Source: Pseudomonadales bacterium
GTDB taxonomy: Bacteria > Pseudomonadota > Gammaproteobacteria > Pseudomonadales > Porticoccaceae
Length of the DNA: 64,000 bases
NCBI GenBank assembly: GCA_024234435.1
Contig: JACKOF010000002.1
Location: 248,001 to 312,000 of the forward strand
Direction of reading: 5' to 3'
Part shown: positions 8,127 through 17,418 of the stretch, one piece after another
Layout: the number at the start of each line of letters is the position of its first letter
How positions within the stretch are numbered: the first letter of the stretch is position 1
Translations under genes and position numbers: made by a program
The notes under the pieces: model-generated
Databases searched by the model: none
Seen by the model: only the letters and a program-made list of their open reading frames with translations
Told to the model about the DNA's origin: nothing

Positions 8127-9887
8127 GTGCCTGCAACAAAGAGCTCACCCAAACGATCATCCAGACGCTGGCTGGAAAATCAGGTCAACAGATTTCATCA
8201 CCGTGTTGCCTATGCAGAAGCCCTGCCGCAACTGAGCTTGCTCGGTTTTGTCTGCGGCCTGCTCACCGCTGTCGTCGCTATTTTATTCAGACTGTCATTC
8301 GAAACACCACTGAACCTGCTGCTTCCCTCCGGTAGCGAGTCGTTTGAGGCACTACCCGTTGAAGCTCGATTTCTGCTACCTGTTTGCGGTGCTCTCTGCC
8401 TCGGGCTCATCTTGCATTTCCTGAAACCGGAATCACGGCCTGTGGGGGTCGGCCATGTGATCGATCGCATGCAACATCACCAGTCTCACCTGCCTGCAAA
8501 AAATGCACTACTGGAATTTTTTGGCTCCGCTATCGCCATCATCACAGGCAATTCAGTTGGCAGAGAAGGCCCGGCCGTTCATCTGGGTGCAGCCTGCTCA
8601 AGCCTATTTGGTCAATACCTCAAATTGCCCAACAACAGCCTGCGGATTTTGGTGAGCTGCGGAGTGGCAGCGGCCATTGCAGCCTCATTTAACACACCCC
8701 TGGCTGGTGTTATTTTTGCTATGGAAGTCGTACTCATGGAGTACACCATTTCAGGATTCATACCCGTCATTATTGCCGCAGTTACCGGCGCCTTCCTGTT
8801 CCGGGCAGTGTTTGGCGATCAACAGGCATTTTCCCTGCCACTCATCGAAATGGGCAGCCTCTGGGAGATACCGTTTCTGATTCTTTGCGGTCTCGCTATA
8901 GGCCTGGTCGCAACGGCAATGCTGAATCTTGCACAAGGTTGCAGTCGCTTCGCGGACAAACCTGTTCTATTGAAAATGATTGCCGCAGGTTTACTCACCG
9001 GCGCAGTTGCAACGGTTCTGCCACAAGTCATGGGTGTCGGCTACGATACTCTCGAACAGGCCATGCTGGGACAGCTGGGGTTCTGGCTGCTTGCCGCCAT
9101 TGTCATCGCCAAACTGGTGCTCTCAACGGTATCCGTTTCGCTGGGAATGCCCGGCGGCACAATTGGCCCATCGCTGGTCATCGGTGTTTGCATGGGCGGC
9201 TGGCTCGGCTTTATTGGCGGTATGATCAATCCCGAGCAGGCCTCCACCCCGGGCTTCTACGCCACGCTTGGCATGAGCGCCATGATGGGAGCCGTACTGA
9301 ATGCCCCGCTCGCAGCGCTCATCGTCATGCTTGAGCTGACCTACAACCCCAATTTACTGCTACCCAGTATGCTGACCATTGTTACTGCAACACTGACGGC
9401 ACGCACGGCTTCTCGATTACCCGGACTGTTTTCAATCGGCCGGGACCGGTCACGTTACACCTCACCGGTTTTCCAGATGCTGAGTCGCGCAGGCGTCACC
9501 AGCCTGATGGAACTGAACTTCGCTCACCACTCCCACCTGATCCGGCCTGAAGCTGCCCGCGAGATTCTGGAAAAGAAACCAGTCTGGCTGGTGATTGAAG
9601 ATGTAGGCGAGCCAAAGTACATTCTCAAGCCGGTAGACTTGGCGCGCCACATGGAAGCCCAAGACCCGTTAAGCTGGGATGAAGACACCCGGATAGACTT
9701 GCTGAAAATTCCGGCAGAGCGCTGGCGTCTGCATCCCATCCACTCAAGGGCCACTCTTCAGGAAGCACTGATACTGATGCGGCAAAAGGACGGACGAGCC
9801 GTGTATATTACCCAGCCCGCCTCACCACTGATGTCAGAAGTTGCAGGAATAGTGACACGAGAATCAATAGACAACTATTACCAGTGA
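8127..9887 (+). CDS. ClC-family chloride channel/transporter with CBS-like C-terminus
   Basis: This is an inner-membrane anion transport protein of 586 residues with about ten hydrophobic helices. The start is GTG with GGGAG six to seven bases upstream. The selectivity segment GREGP carries the gating glutamate E147. NTPLAGVIFAMEV and GMPGGTIGP are the other ClC landmarks. Two residues differ from E. coli ClC-ec1: the GSGIP motif is GVGHV, and the internal proton glutamate (E203 in ec1) aligns with V201. Both changes are found in channel-type ClCs. About 130 C-terminal residues form a soluble CBS-like pair. It is probably followed by hemJ as a loose operon, 37 nt downstream. Confidence 0.93.
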   Translation: MPATKSSPKRSSRRWLENQVNRFHHRVAYAEALPQLSLLGFVCGLLTAVVAILFRLSFETPLNLLLPSGSESFEALPVEARFLLPVCGALCLGLILHFLKPESRPVGVGHVIDRMQHHQSHLPAKNALLEFFGSAIAIITGNSVGREGPAVHLGAACSSLFGQYLKLPNNSLRILVSCGVAAAIAASFNTPLAGVIFAMEVVLMEYTISGFIPVIIAAVTGAFLFRAVFGDQQAFSLPLIEMGSLWEIPFLILCGLAIGLVATAMLNLAQGCSRFADKPVLLKMIAAGLLTGAVATVLPQVMGVGYDTLEQAMLGQLGFWLLAAIVIAKLVLSTVSVSLGMPGGTIGPSLVIGVCMGGWLGFIGGMINPEQASTPGFYATLGMSAMMGAVLNAPLAALIVMLELTYNPNLLLPSMLTIVTATLTARTASRLPGLFSIGRDRSRYTSPVFQMLSRAGVTSLMELNFAHHSHLIRPEAAREILEKKPVWLVIEDVGEPKYILKPVDLARHMEAQDPLSWDEDTRIDLLKIPAERWRLHPIHSRATLQEALILMRQKDGRAVYITQPASPLMSEVAGIVTRESIDNYYQ

Positions 9888-9924
9888 ACCCGTAACAGAG
9901 GGACAACAGAAAGAGTTAAAAATC

Positions 9925-10383
9925 ATGCTTACCGCAATCAACAACTTTATTACCGGCATTCACAGCTGGATCGAGGCGTTTCATATCATCAGCGTCGTGT
10001 GCTGGTTTGCCGCCCTGTTTTACCTGCCGCGCCTATTTGTCTATCACGCCTCGGCTGAAGACGATATCAGCAACGAGCGATTCAAAATAATGGAGCGAAA
10101 ACTGTACCGGGGTATCGCCAATCCATCGATGATTGCCAGCCTGGTTTTTGGATTGGCGCTATTCAGCACGGCGCCGGACTATTTTCTCAGTTCAGTATGG
10201 TTTCATGTAAAAGTGGTGTTGGTAGTGTTACTAATCGGCTATCACCATATGTGCCTGGCTTATCTCAAAAAATTTCGCGATAACAACAACACCAAGAGCC
10301 ATGTCTTCTTTCGCTGGTTTAACGAAGTACCGGTGATTATGTTAATCGGCATTGTCGTGATGGTGGTGGTGCGGCCGTTTTAG
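9925..10383 (+). CDS. hemJ: Protoporphyrinogen IX oxidase HemJ (CopD-like)
   Basis: HemJ oxidises protoporphyrinogen IX to protoporphyrin IX at the inner membrane. The 152-residue product has four hydrophobic helices and the family pattern in its first helix (EAFHIISVVCWFAALFYLPR), with the conserved His and Trp. The internal PSMIASLVFGLAL and the HVKVVLVVLLIGYHH helix with His residues fit this family. hemL and hemB lie 2.5 kb downstream, so several haem genes cluster here. The family name UPF0093/HemJ is by sequence resemblance. Confidence 0.88.
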   Translation: MLTAINNFITGIHSWIEAFHIISVVCWFAALFYLPRLFVYHASAEDDISNERFKIMERKLYRGIANPSMIASLVFGLALFSTAPDYFLSSVWFHVKVVLVVLLIGYHHMCLAYLKKFRDNNNTKSHVFFRWFNEVPVIMLIGIVVMVVVRPF

Positions 10384-10527
10384 ACTTGCAGCGCTCTCCA
10401 GGGATTAAGCAGGCATTTGCCTTCAAATATCGATAAGCTTTCTAGCGGATAGAGGTTATCTTTAAAGTCACTATTTATTGTTGGAGAAGCGCTTGTAATA
10501 GGAGGCTTCCTCAATAATCATAAGCGT

Positions 10528-11445
10528 ATGAATAGACAGGTTAGCATAACGGCAATCGAACGCAGGTCGCACGAGGCAAACAATACTGGGGACATTCGTG
10601 TCGCAGCAAACGATGTACCCTCACGCTTGTTGCTCAGCCAACAAAGCATTTTATCGATAAAAATTGTTTGTCGCTTAATTAAAATGGTGCAACGGCATCG
10701 CGCTGCAAGTATTGCAGTCATTAACGGCGATGACAGTTTTCTACCGTTAACTGAAACACTGAATGAACAAATAGTTTCTTTGTTCCAGGTAATGCAAATA
10801 TTAGCTCACGATCATGGTTTGCTCTCGGTTGAGCAAACCAACTACGCTCAGACTAACTGGCAAGCGATCGCTGCGGACTGGCAACAAGACTCGGTGATCA
10901 GCAACTATGAGTTCCACTGCCACCTGATCGACATACTAATACAATTAACTCGCCATACTCTGAAATTTCGGGTGTTGCCAAAGGAGTCACTTCCAGGGTC
11001 ATTCAACACTGAAGTCGAACTGGCATTGTTTGATGTACTGAAACATATTGAACTCATGGGCAAGCTGCGGGGCCTGGCAACGCACGCTGCCTCATCAAAA
11101 CACTGCGACAATGACACCCAAACTCGAGTGTCTTTTCTGATTAAGCAGGTTGACACTGAATACCAGCGACTTTATCCGGCATTAAAATCACTGTCCGGGC
11201 CATTAGCTGACATACCAACCTTAAATGGCCTGTCTAACTTGAAGGGCAAAATAGAGCGCTTGCTAGAGATTATTCAGCGGCGAATCATTGATGCGCCCAA
11301 GATTCGAACCAATGGTTCGCGTATTTATACACTGGCAACTGAAGCTATCGATCTCTATTGGGAAGTCATAGAACGAGCGTTACAGGTCGTCGAAAATCAG
11401 ATGCTGGACCAACACCTTGCGTTTGATCGATCACATCAGAAATAA
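10528..11445 (+). CDS. Soluble protein with possible NIT-like helical sensor domain
   Basis: The 305-residue protein has no clear signal peptide or membrane segment. It is mostly helical. Two segments recall the nitrate/nitrite-sensing (NIT) four-helix bundle: LIKMVQRHRAASIAVINGD near residue 50 and MGKLRGLATHAAS near residue 175, each an Arg-containing helix entry. No output domain (HTH, GGDEF, kinase) follows, which is unusual for NIT sensors. AGGAGG at about 10500 is too far from the ATG to serve it and lies in a small inverted repeat. The 144-nt gap from hemJ shows nothing else. The function is unknown; the NIT assignment is tentative. Confidence 0.7.
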   Translation: MNRQVSITAIERRSHEANNTGDIRVAANDVPSRLLLSQQSILSIKIVCRLIKMVQRHRAASIAVINGDDSFLPLTETLNEQIVSLFQVMQILAHDHGLLSVEQTNYAQTNWQAIAADWQQDSVISNYEFHCHLIDILIQLTRHTLKFRVLPKESLPGSFNTEVELALFDVLKHIELMGKLRGLATHAASSKHCDNDTQTRVSFLIKQVDTEYQRLYPALKSLSGPLADIPTLNGLSNLKGKIERLLEIIQRRIIDAPKIRTNGSRIYTLATEAIDLYWEVIERALQVVENQMLDQHLAFDRSHQK

Positions 11446-11518
11446 AACTCAACTGAAAAAAGCGTCTCACAAGTTTTCCGGTAATATCAAAATTAATATT
11501 TAGCACAGGGTCCAACCA

Positions 11519-12073
11519 ATGGCGTCGCTGCAAGATCAACTTCTCAAGGCCGGAATTGTCGACGAGAAAAAAGCCAAGCAAGCTAAAAAAGAAAAGCACA
11601 AACAAAACAAGCAGGCACGTAAAGGCCAACCCGTTGTGAGCGAAACTCGACAACTGGCGAAACAAGCCCAGGCTGAACGTTCCGCTCGTGACCGTGAAAT
11701 AAATCGACAACGCGAAGCTGCCGCAAAGCAAAAAGCCATCGCTGCGCAAATCAAACAGTTAATTGAAGTAAATCGCATCAACCGTCAGGGTGGTGAGACC
11801 GCATATCAGTTTACTGATGCTAAAAAAATTAAAAAAATCTATGTATCAGATTTATTGCACCGGCAGTTAAGTCGAGGGCTGATTGCTGTTGTTAAATTGA
11901 ACGAGCAATACGAGCTGGTGCCCTCAGCCGTTGCCGATAAAATCAAACAACGTGACGAAACTGTGGTGATATTGCAGAATCAGCCCACAAAAGGCGAGCA
12001 AGGTACGCTTGATGAACCGGATGAAGATGACTATTACGCGGACTACAAAATCCCGGATGATTTGATGTGGTAG
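11519..12073 (+). CDS. DUF2058 family protein (YaiL-like)
   Basis: The 184-residue protein opens MASLQDQLLKAGIVDEKKAK. A highly charged Lys/Gln/Arg-rich helix follows (residues about 17-90), then a compact domain (INRQGGETAYQFTDAKKIKK, IYVSDLLHRQLSRG). It ends with an acidic tail. This architecture matches DUF2058/YaiL, described in E. coli as a nucleoprotein/polysaccharide-accumulation regulator, but the molecular role is not settled. The ATG start is the only sensible one. Confidence 0.88.
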   Translation: MASLQDQLLKAGIVDEKKAKQAKKEKHKQNKQARKGQPVVSETRQLAKQAQAERSARDREINRQREAAAKQKAIAAQIKQLIEVNRINRQGGETAYQFTDAKKIKKIYVSDLLHRQLSRGLIAVVKLNEQYELVPSAVADKIKQRDETVVILQNQPTKGEQGTLDEPDEDDYYADYKIPDDLMW

Positions 12074-12187
12074 CTTTTGTAAACGCGACTAGAACGAACC
12101 AGAAAGCCCGACATAACACCCAAGACAGCCTCTATTGAGTTGCGTCAACTGCGGGCTGGCGATGGCACCAGCTTAGCCGCTCCCTGA

Positions 12188-12790
12188 TTAAAAACTGCTG
12201 GACTGCTCCATAAACGCCATTTCCTCCGGTGTGCTCTCTCGCCCCAACGCTTTATTTCGATGCGGATAACGTCCAAACCGGGCAATAACATCGTAATGCC
12301 GCTGGGCAAAATCCAGAAACCCCCGAAATGTCTCTTTTTCTTCTTCAGGCACAGCTGACACCAAAGCCCTGTAGTTGGTTATTGAAAGTTGTTGCATCGC
12401 CGGGCTCTCAGAATGCTCAAGAGGCATATAGAAAAATACCCGCTCCACCGGTTTCAGCAATAAATCGTCACCACAATCAATGCCATCAAGACACCACTGC
12501 AAGGCCTGTGGGTCGGCAGCAAAAGCCTTCGCTTCTCCCCGAAACAGATTGCGCGAAAACTGGTCAACCACAACAATTGCCGCCAGCCTGCCTCGGGCGG
12601 ACCCAAGCCAGTCGCGGTATCCGCCCTCTGACAGACCATTCACAAAGTGGGCAAACCTGTCTCGTATTTCCTGGTCCACCTCCCTGTGCTTTCCCCACCA
12701 TAAATCTCCTCGCTGCTGCCAATCGATAGCCGTGTTTTCAATATCACCAAACCAGTAGTCGAGAACAACTTGCCATTCTTTCTGACCCAT
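12188..12790 (-). CDS. DUF924 family protein
   Basis: The 200-residue product has the family hallmarks VLDYWFGD at the N-terminus, DQFSRNLFRG in the middle, FFYMPLEHSES, and the C-terminal RFGRYPHRNKALGR. The ATG at 12790 has GGAG five bases upstream, so it is preferred to the GTG at 12796. The fold is TPR-like by family knowledge; no function is known. It is convergent with DUF2058 and divergent from hemL. Confidence 0.92.
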   Translation of the reverse strand: MGQKEWQVVLDYWFGDIENTAIDWQQRGDLWWGKHREVDQEIRDRFAHFVNGLSEGGYRDWLGSARGRLAAIVVVDQFSRNLFRGEAKAFAADPQALQWCLDGIDCGDDLLLKPVERVFFYMPLEHSESPAMQQLSITNYRALVSAVPEEEKETFRGFLDFAQRHYDVIARFGRYPHRNKALGRESTPEEMAFMEQSSSF

Positions 12791-12892
12791 AACCACTCCA
12801 GCCCTTTTTATTGTTATTCACTTTGAGGGTGCACCTCTCTTCACAATTGGTAATAATAGCTTCCCTTTCAGATTTTGTCGGTCCCAATTTAA

Positions 12893-14173
12893 ATGCAACG
12901 TTCAGAAGAGCTTTTTCAGCGCGCACAAAACCATATTCCCGGTGGTGTAAATTCACCCGTCAGAGCATTCAAGGCCGTGGGCGGCTCACCGGTTTTTTTC
13001 GATAGTGCTCAAGATGCGTACCTTTATGATGCCGACGGTAATCGGTATGTCGATTATGTGCAATCCTGGGGGCCGATGATTCTTGGCCATGGCCACCCCT
13101 ACGTACTGGATTCGATTCGTGGGCAACTGGAAAAAGGGCTCACCTTTGGTGCGCCAACAGAAATTGAAATTGATCTGGCCGACCGACTCTGCGAATTAGT
13201 GCCGGGGCTGGATATGGTGAGAATGGTAAATTCCGGCACTGAAGCGACGATGAGCGCCATTCGGCTGGCCCGAGGATTCACCGGGCGCGACAAAATCATC
13301 AAGTTTGAAGGCTGCTATCACGGCCATTCTGACTCACTACTGGTAAAGGCTGGCTCTGGCGCACTCACTCTCGGTGTGCCCAGCTCACCTGGTGTTCCCG
13401 CTTCGCTGGCCGATCACACAGTGACGCTCACCTACAATGACAGCGATGCGGTTGTGCAGGCCTTTACCGAAATCGGCGAACAGGTTGCCTGTGTGATTGT
13501 CGAGCCTGTCGCAGGCAATATGAGCTGCATTCCGCCACAACCCGGATTTCTGGAGACACTTCGTGAGCAATGTACCAATAATGGCGCCCTGCTAATTTTC
13601 GATGAAGTCATGACAGGTTTCAGGGTTGGCCCACAATGCGCCACCGGCCATTTTCATATCGAAGCTGATTTAATCACCCTTGGCAAAGTGATTGGCGGTG
13701 GTATGCCTGTTGGCGCTTTCGGTGGCAAGCGCGAGGTAATGAAGCAGATCGCCCCGTTAGGACCCGTCTACCAGGCTGGCACACTATCCGGTAATCCTGT
13801 CGCCATGACTGCCGGGCTAACCACGCTGAACCTGATTTCTCAGCCGGATTTTTACGCACCGCTTCTTGAACACACGACAGAACTGATGGCTGGATTGCAG
13901 GAGCGCGCAGACACCGCAGGCATTCCCTTCACAACCAACCATATCGGCACCATGTTTGGTATTTTCTTCACTACGGCAAACAGCGTCAGCAATTACCAGC
14001 AGGTGATGGCTTGCAATACTGAGCGCTTTGGCCAATTTTTCCACGGCATGTTGAAGGAAGGCGTTTACCTCGCACCCGCTTCCTATGAGGCTGGATTTAT
14101 GTCTGCAGCGCACACCGATATTGATATCAAATACACACTCGACGCCGCCGCGCGTGTATTCAAAAAACTTTAG
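12893..14173 (+). CDS. hemL: Glutamate-1-semialdehyde 2,1-aminomutase
   Basis: HemL converts glutamate-1-semialdehyde to 5-aminolevulinate, the first committed tetrapyrrole precursor of the C5 pathway, using PLP/PMP. The 426-residue product begins MQRSEELFQRAQNHIPGGVN. It has the NSGTEA substrate loop, CYHGHSD, and IFDEVMTGFR for PLP. The Schiff-base lysine is in TLGKVIGGGMPVGAFGG. hemB follows 65 nt downstream, so the two first steps are together. The ribosome site is weak. Confidence 0.97.
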   Translation: MQRSEELFQRAQNHIPGGVNSPVRAFKAVGGSPVFFDSAQDAYLYDADGNRYVDYVQSWGPMILGHGHPYVLDSIRGQLEKGLTFGAPTEIEIDLADRLCELVPGLDMVRMVNSGTEATMSAIRLARGFTGRDKIIKFEGCYHGHSDSLLVKAGSGALTLGVPSSPGVPASLADHTVTLTYNDSDAVVQAFTEIGEQVACVIVEPVAGNMSCIPPQPGFLETLREQCTNNGALLIFDEVMTGFRVGPQCATGHFHIEADLITLGKVIGGGMPVGAFGGKREVMKQIAPLGPVYQAGTLSGNPVAMTAGLTTLNLISQPDFYAPLLEHTTELMAGLQERADTAGIPFTTNHIGTMFGIFFTTANSVSNYQQVMACNTERFGQFFHGMLKEGVYLAPASYEAGFMSAAHTDIDIKYTLDAAARVFKKL

Positions 14174-14238
14174 GCCGGAAGCATTAGGCACTATGATCAT
14201 CGTTCATAGGATACCGGCAGACAACATTTGGAGCAGAC

Positions 14239-15249
14239 ATGAGCTTTACTGACACTCGAGGTTCATTCCCCCTTACCCGGCTGCGACGCAATCGCAGTGA
14301 TGAATTTTCCCGCCGCCTGGTGCGGGAAAATCGCCTCACAACAGATGATCTCATCTACCCGGTATTTGTTATTGATGGCGAAAACCAGCGAGAGCCGGTT
14401 GCATCAATGCCGGGGGTTGAACGATTATCCGTCGACGTTCTGGTCGAAGAAGCGAAAACCATTGTCGCACTCGGCATTCCGGCCATTGCCCTGTTCCCTG
14501 TTACACCGCAGGCAAAAAAATCGCTCACCGCGGAAGAGGCTTTCAATCGCGACGGACTGGCACAGCGAGCCGTTCGCGCACTGAAACGTGCAGTGCCGGA
14601 GCTGGGCATTATTACCGATGTGGCGCTGGACCCTTTTACCACCCACGGCCAGGACGGCATTATCGATGACAGTGGTTACGTGCAAAATGATGTCACGATA
14701 GAAGCACTGGTGCGTCAGGCATTGAGCCACGCCGAAGCAGGCACAGATATCGTCGCCCCCTCGGACATGATGGATGGTCGCATTGGCGCTATTCGGGACG
14801 CCCTGGAAGATGCCGGTTACCCCAATGTCAAAATACTCGCCTATTCTGCCAAGTATGCCTCCAGCTATTACGGGCCTTTTCGTGACGCGGTAGGTTCCGC
14901 AGCTAACATTCAGGGTGGCGACAAGAAGAGCTACCAAATGGACCCAGCCAACAGTGACGAAGCACTGCACGAATGCGCGCAGGATCTGGCCGAAGGTGCA
15001 GACATGATCATGGTCAAGCCAGGCATGCCTTATCTGGATATTTTGCGGCGTGTCAAAAGTGAACTGCAAGTACCCACGTTTGCCTATCAGGTCAGTGGCG
15101 AATACGCTATGCATTGTGCAGCTTTTGAAAACGGCTGGCTGGCGCGAGACAAGGTTATTCTTGAATCACTGCTGGCATTTAAACGAGCCGGTGCAGATGG
15201 AATACTGACTTATTTCGCTAAAGAAGCCGCCGAACTGTTGAATCAGTAA
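14239..15249 (+). CDS. hemB: Delta-aminolevulinic acid dehydratase (porphobilinogen synthase)
   Basis: HemB condenses two 5-aminolevulinate molecules to porphobilinogen. The 336-residue product has DVALDPFTTHGQDG and the active-site lysine segments YSAKYASSYYGPFRDA and MVKPGMPYLDI. Because it lacks the cysteine-rich zinc site (DVALDPFTTHGQDG has no Cys triad), it is of the magnesium-dependent type found in Pseudomonas. GGAGCAGAC precedes the ATG. It lies downstream of hemL. Confidence 0.97.
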   Translation: MSFTDTRGSFPLTRLRRNRSDEFSRRLVRENRLTTDDLIYPVFVIDGENQREPVASMPGVERLSVDVLVEEAKTIVALGIPAIALFPVTPQAKKSLTAEEAFNRDGLAQRAVRALKRAVPELGIITDVALDPFTTHGQDGIIDDSGYVQNDVTIEALVRQALSHAEAGTDIVAPSDMMDGRIGAIRDALEDAGYPNVKILAYSAKYASSYYGPFRDAVGSAANIQGGDKKSYQMDPANSDEALHECAQDLAEGADMIMVKPGMPYLDILRRVKSELQVPTFAYQVSGEYAMHCAAFENGWLARDKVILESLLAFKRAGADGILTYFAKEAAELLNQ

Positions 15250-15266
15250 CTGGCCTCTGCTCTCTG

Positions 15267-15962
15267 ATGAGACTTGATAAGTTCCTGTCCAACGCGACTG
15301 ATCTTTCCCGCAACGATGTAAAGCGGTTAATTCGCGCGGGGGAAGTCTCCATAAATGACGCCCTTGCAAGCGGTCCGGCAATGCAAGTAACAGACGATGA
15401 TGAAATCTGCATTGATGGCTCCCCTGTTACCCAGCCCCAGCAACGGTATTTTATGATGAATAAACCCGCTGGCGTGGTATCCGCCAACCGAGATCGCAAC
15501 CACCCGACCGCCATTGATTTGATTTACGAACACCGGCATCAGGAATTACAGATAGCCGGTCGACTCGACATCGACACCACCGGCCTGCTGCTCATCACCG
15601 ATGACGGCCAGTGGAATCACCGCATCACATCTCCGCACAGCAGTTGCCCAAAAACCTATCTGGTGGAAGTTGACGAGCCTCTAGCCGAAGGCCTGACAGA
15701 TAAGTTTGCCGGGGGGATCTGGCTGGAAGGAGAGAAGCGACGCTGCCTGCCGTCAACGCTGGAAATTACCGGCCCAACAACCGCCCGGCTAACCATCAGT
15801 GAAGGCAAGTATCATCAGGTAAAGCGTATGTTTGCAGCAATGGGGAACCATGTTACTGCGCTTCATCGTGAGCGTATCGGCAACATTGTGCTGGACGAAG
15901 CATTACCCCCTGGCGAGTATCGCCCTCTAACGAAAGAAGAAATTCTGAGCATAGGGCCTTGA
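15267..15962 (+). CDS. rsuA: 16S rRNA pseudouridine(516) synthase
   Basis: RsuA isomerises U516 of 16S rRNA. The 231-residue product has an N-terminal S4 RNA-binding domain (MRLDKFLSNATDLSRNDVKR). The catalytic domain carries the aspartate in GRLDIDTTGLLL, and the ending GKYHQVKRMFAAMGNHV is typical of the RsuA/RluB/E/F family. The length fits RsuA rather than the longer RluB. Its stop codon overlaps the TTG start of rsmC. Confidence 0.93.
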   Translation: MRLDKFLSNATDLSRNDVKRLIRAGEVSINDALASGPAMQVTDDDEICIDGSPVTQPQQRYFMMNKPAGVVSANRDRNHPTAIDLIYEHRHQELQIAGRLDIDTTGLLLITDDGQWNHRITSPHSSCPKTYLVEVDEPLAEGLTDKFAGGIWLEGEKRRCLPSTLEITGPTTARLTISEGKYHQVKRMFAAMGNHVTALHRERIGNIVLDEALPPGEYRPLTKEEILSIGP

Positions 15963-16999
15963 ACCAACAGGCTTTCCAATTGTTAATATCGAGGCTCGCC
16001 AATGAGGGCCACCAGCTGCTCGTTGCCGACGAAAATTTACGCGATATCTCTCTGTCATCAATTCCCACATCAACCACACTACTGACCAATCGTTTCGATC
16101 TGTACCAGCAGGCGCAAGACGCAGGCCTCATTTGTCACTTCAATGACTTTCGCTTTGACCTCTTTCAGGAACACAGCTTCGACCGTATTTACTACCGAGT
16201 GTCTAAAGAAAAACCCGTGGTTCACCATATTATCAATCAGGCAAAAAAGTACCTGAAACACAAAGGGCAACTGATACTGATCGGCGCCAAGAACGAAGGC
16301 ATAAAAACCTACATAAAAAATGCTGAACAGTATTTTTCCTGCGCTGCGGGTATTAAAAAAAGTGGGTCGTTTTACTGCGCTACCCTGACCATGGAGAAGG
16401 AGGATAGCGTCAAACCTCTCGATGACAAAAACTATGCTGAGCTCCGCATGGAGATCTCTGACGGCAAACTTGAGCTATACAGCAAGCCCGGCATTTTCGG
16501 CTGGAATAAAATAGATAAGGGCAGTCAGTTTTTGTGTGAACACCTGGCATCGTTTATCGGCGGGTTTCCGGAAAAACCGCCAACTTTGCTGGACCTTGGC
16601 TGTGGCTATGGGTATCTCTCGGCCTACACCCACCAGATAACACCTGATACCCGGATAACGGCAACTGATAACAATGCCGCCGCCATCACCGCATGCGAAA
16701 AGAATTTTGCCCTGCTGGGCATTAGCGGGAATGTGGTGGCGGATGATTGTGCCGGAGGAATCAACGAAACTTTTACTGCGGTAATCTGTAACCCACCCTT
16801 TCACCAGGGCTTTGCTACCGACGGAAATCTTACCGACCGTTTTATGAACGCCAGCTTCCAGCGGCTAACCGCAGAAGGGAAAGCACTGTTTGTGGTGAAT
16901 GAATTCGTGCCACTGGAGAAAAAGGCTACCGGAGTGTTCAGAAAAACATCTGTGATTGCAAAAGAAAACGGCTTCAAACTGGTGTTGCTGGAAAAATAA
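15959..16999 (+). CDS. rsmC: 16S rRNA (guanine(1207)-N2)-methyltransferase
   Basis: RsmC methylates G1207 of 16S rRNA with SAM. The 346-residue protein has the duplicated architecture of RsmC: a degenerate N-terminal methyltransferase half and an active C-terminal half with motif I LLDLGCGYGYLS and motif IV NPPFHQG. The start is TTG at 15959, overlapping the rsuA TGA (TTGA), so translation is probably coupled. The two neighbours thus modify the same rRNA. Confidence 0.92.
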   Translation: MNQQAFQLLISRLANEGHQLLVADENLRDISLSSIPTSTTLLTNRFDLYQQAQDAGLICHFNDFRFDLFQEHSFDRIYYRVSKEKPVVHHIINQAKKYLKHKGQLILIGAKNEGIKTYIKNAEQYFSCAAGIKKSGSFYCATLTMEKEDSVKPLDDKNYAELRMEISDGKLELYSKPGIFGWNKIDKGSQFLCEHLASFIGGFPEKPPTLLDLGCGYGYLSAYTHQITPDTRITATDNNAAAITACEKNFALLGISGNVVADDCAGGINETFTAVICNPPFHQGFATDGNLTDRFMNASFQRLTAEGKALFVVNEFVPLEKKATGVFRKTSVIAKENGFKLVLLEK

Positions 17000-17068
17000 G
17001 TGGCCGCACTGCTTTACAGCTTCCAGCACTATTATTTGAGCCAGAAAAAATGGCGTATTGATGCCGAA

Positions 17069-17413
17069 TCATTCAAACAAGCTGACAATTCTGTCGATTT
17101 TTTCAATGGCATCAGGGGTTGCAGAAATGATTTTACAGCCCACCCACCAGCCTTCCTCGTGGGACATTTCCCGCACCCATAAACAATCGACGCCCAATTC
17201 AAACTGACCAATACCCTGCGTAGTATCACAGGGGTTAAGAACCAGCTGATAAATGTTATCCACTCCCAGAGGGTTATCCGCAGCAATCAGCAACCCTTCA
17301 CTGTGAATATTAACCAGCCCTCCGAGCTTATCGCCAGTGAGCCTGTTCTCAATCTCGACTCGCACATCAACAGCATGCCGCTCCAGTTGCCTGCGGTTTT
17401 GGTCATCAGTCAT
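17069..17413 (-). CDS. PilZ domain protein
   Basis: The 114-residue product is a single PilZ domain, the common cyclic-di-GMP receptor. The first motif RxxxR is seen as RRQLER near residue 7. The second motif (D/N)xSxxG appears as NIHSEG. The closing WVGCKII is typical of the PilZ barrel. Its start is 5 nt after the stop of the DUF1631 gene upstream, so they form one operon. Whether it binds c-di-GMP is inferred from the motifs. Confidence 0.9.
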   Translation of the reverse strand: MTDDQNRRQLERHAVDVRVEIENRLTGDKLGGLVNIHSEGLLIAADNPLGVDNIYQLVLNPCDTTQGIGQFELGVDCLWVREMSHEEGWWVGCKIISATPDAIEKIDRIVSLFE

Positions 17414-17418
17414 TATTA

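Noticed and set aside
14425..15114. 229-residue open frame opposite hemB
   Set aside because: It is the reverse-strand shadow of a well-supported gene and has no ribosome site or family pattern.
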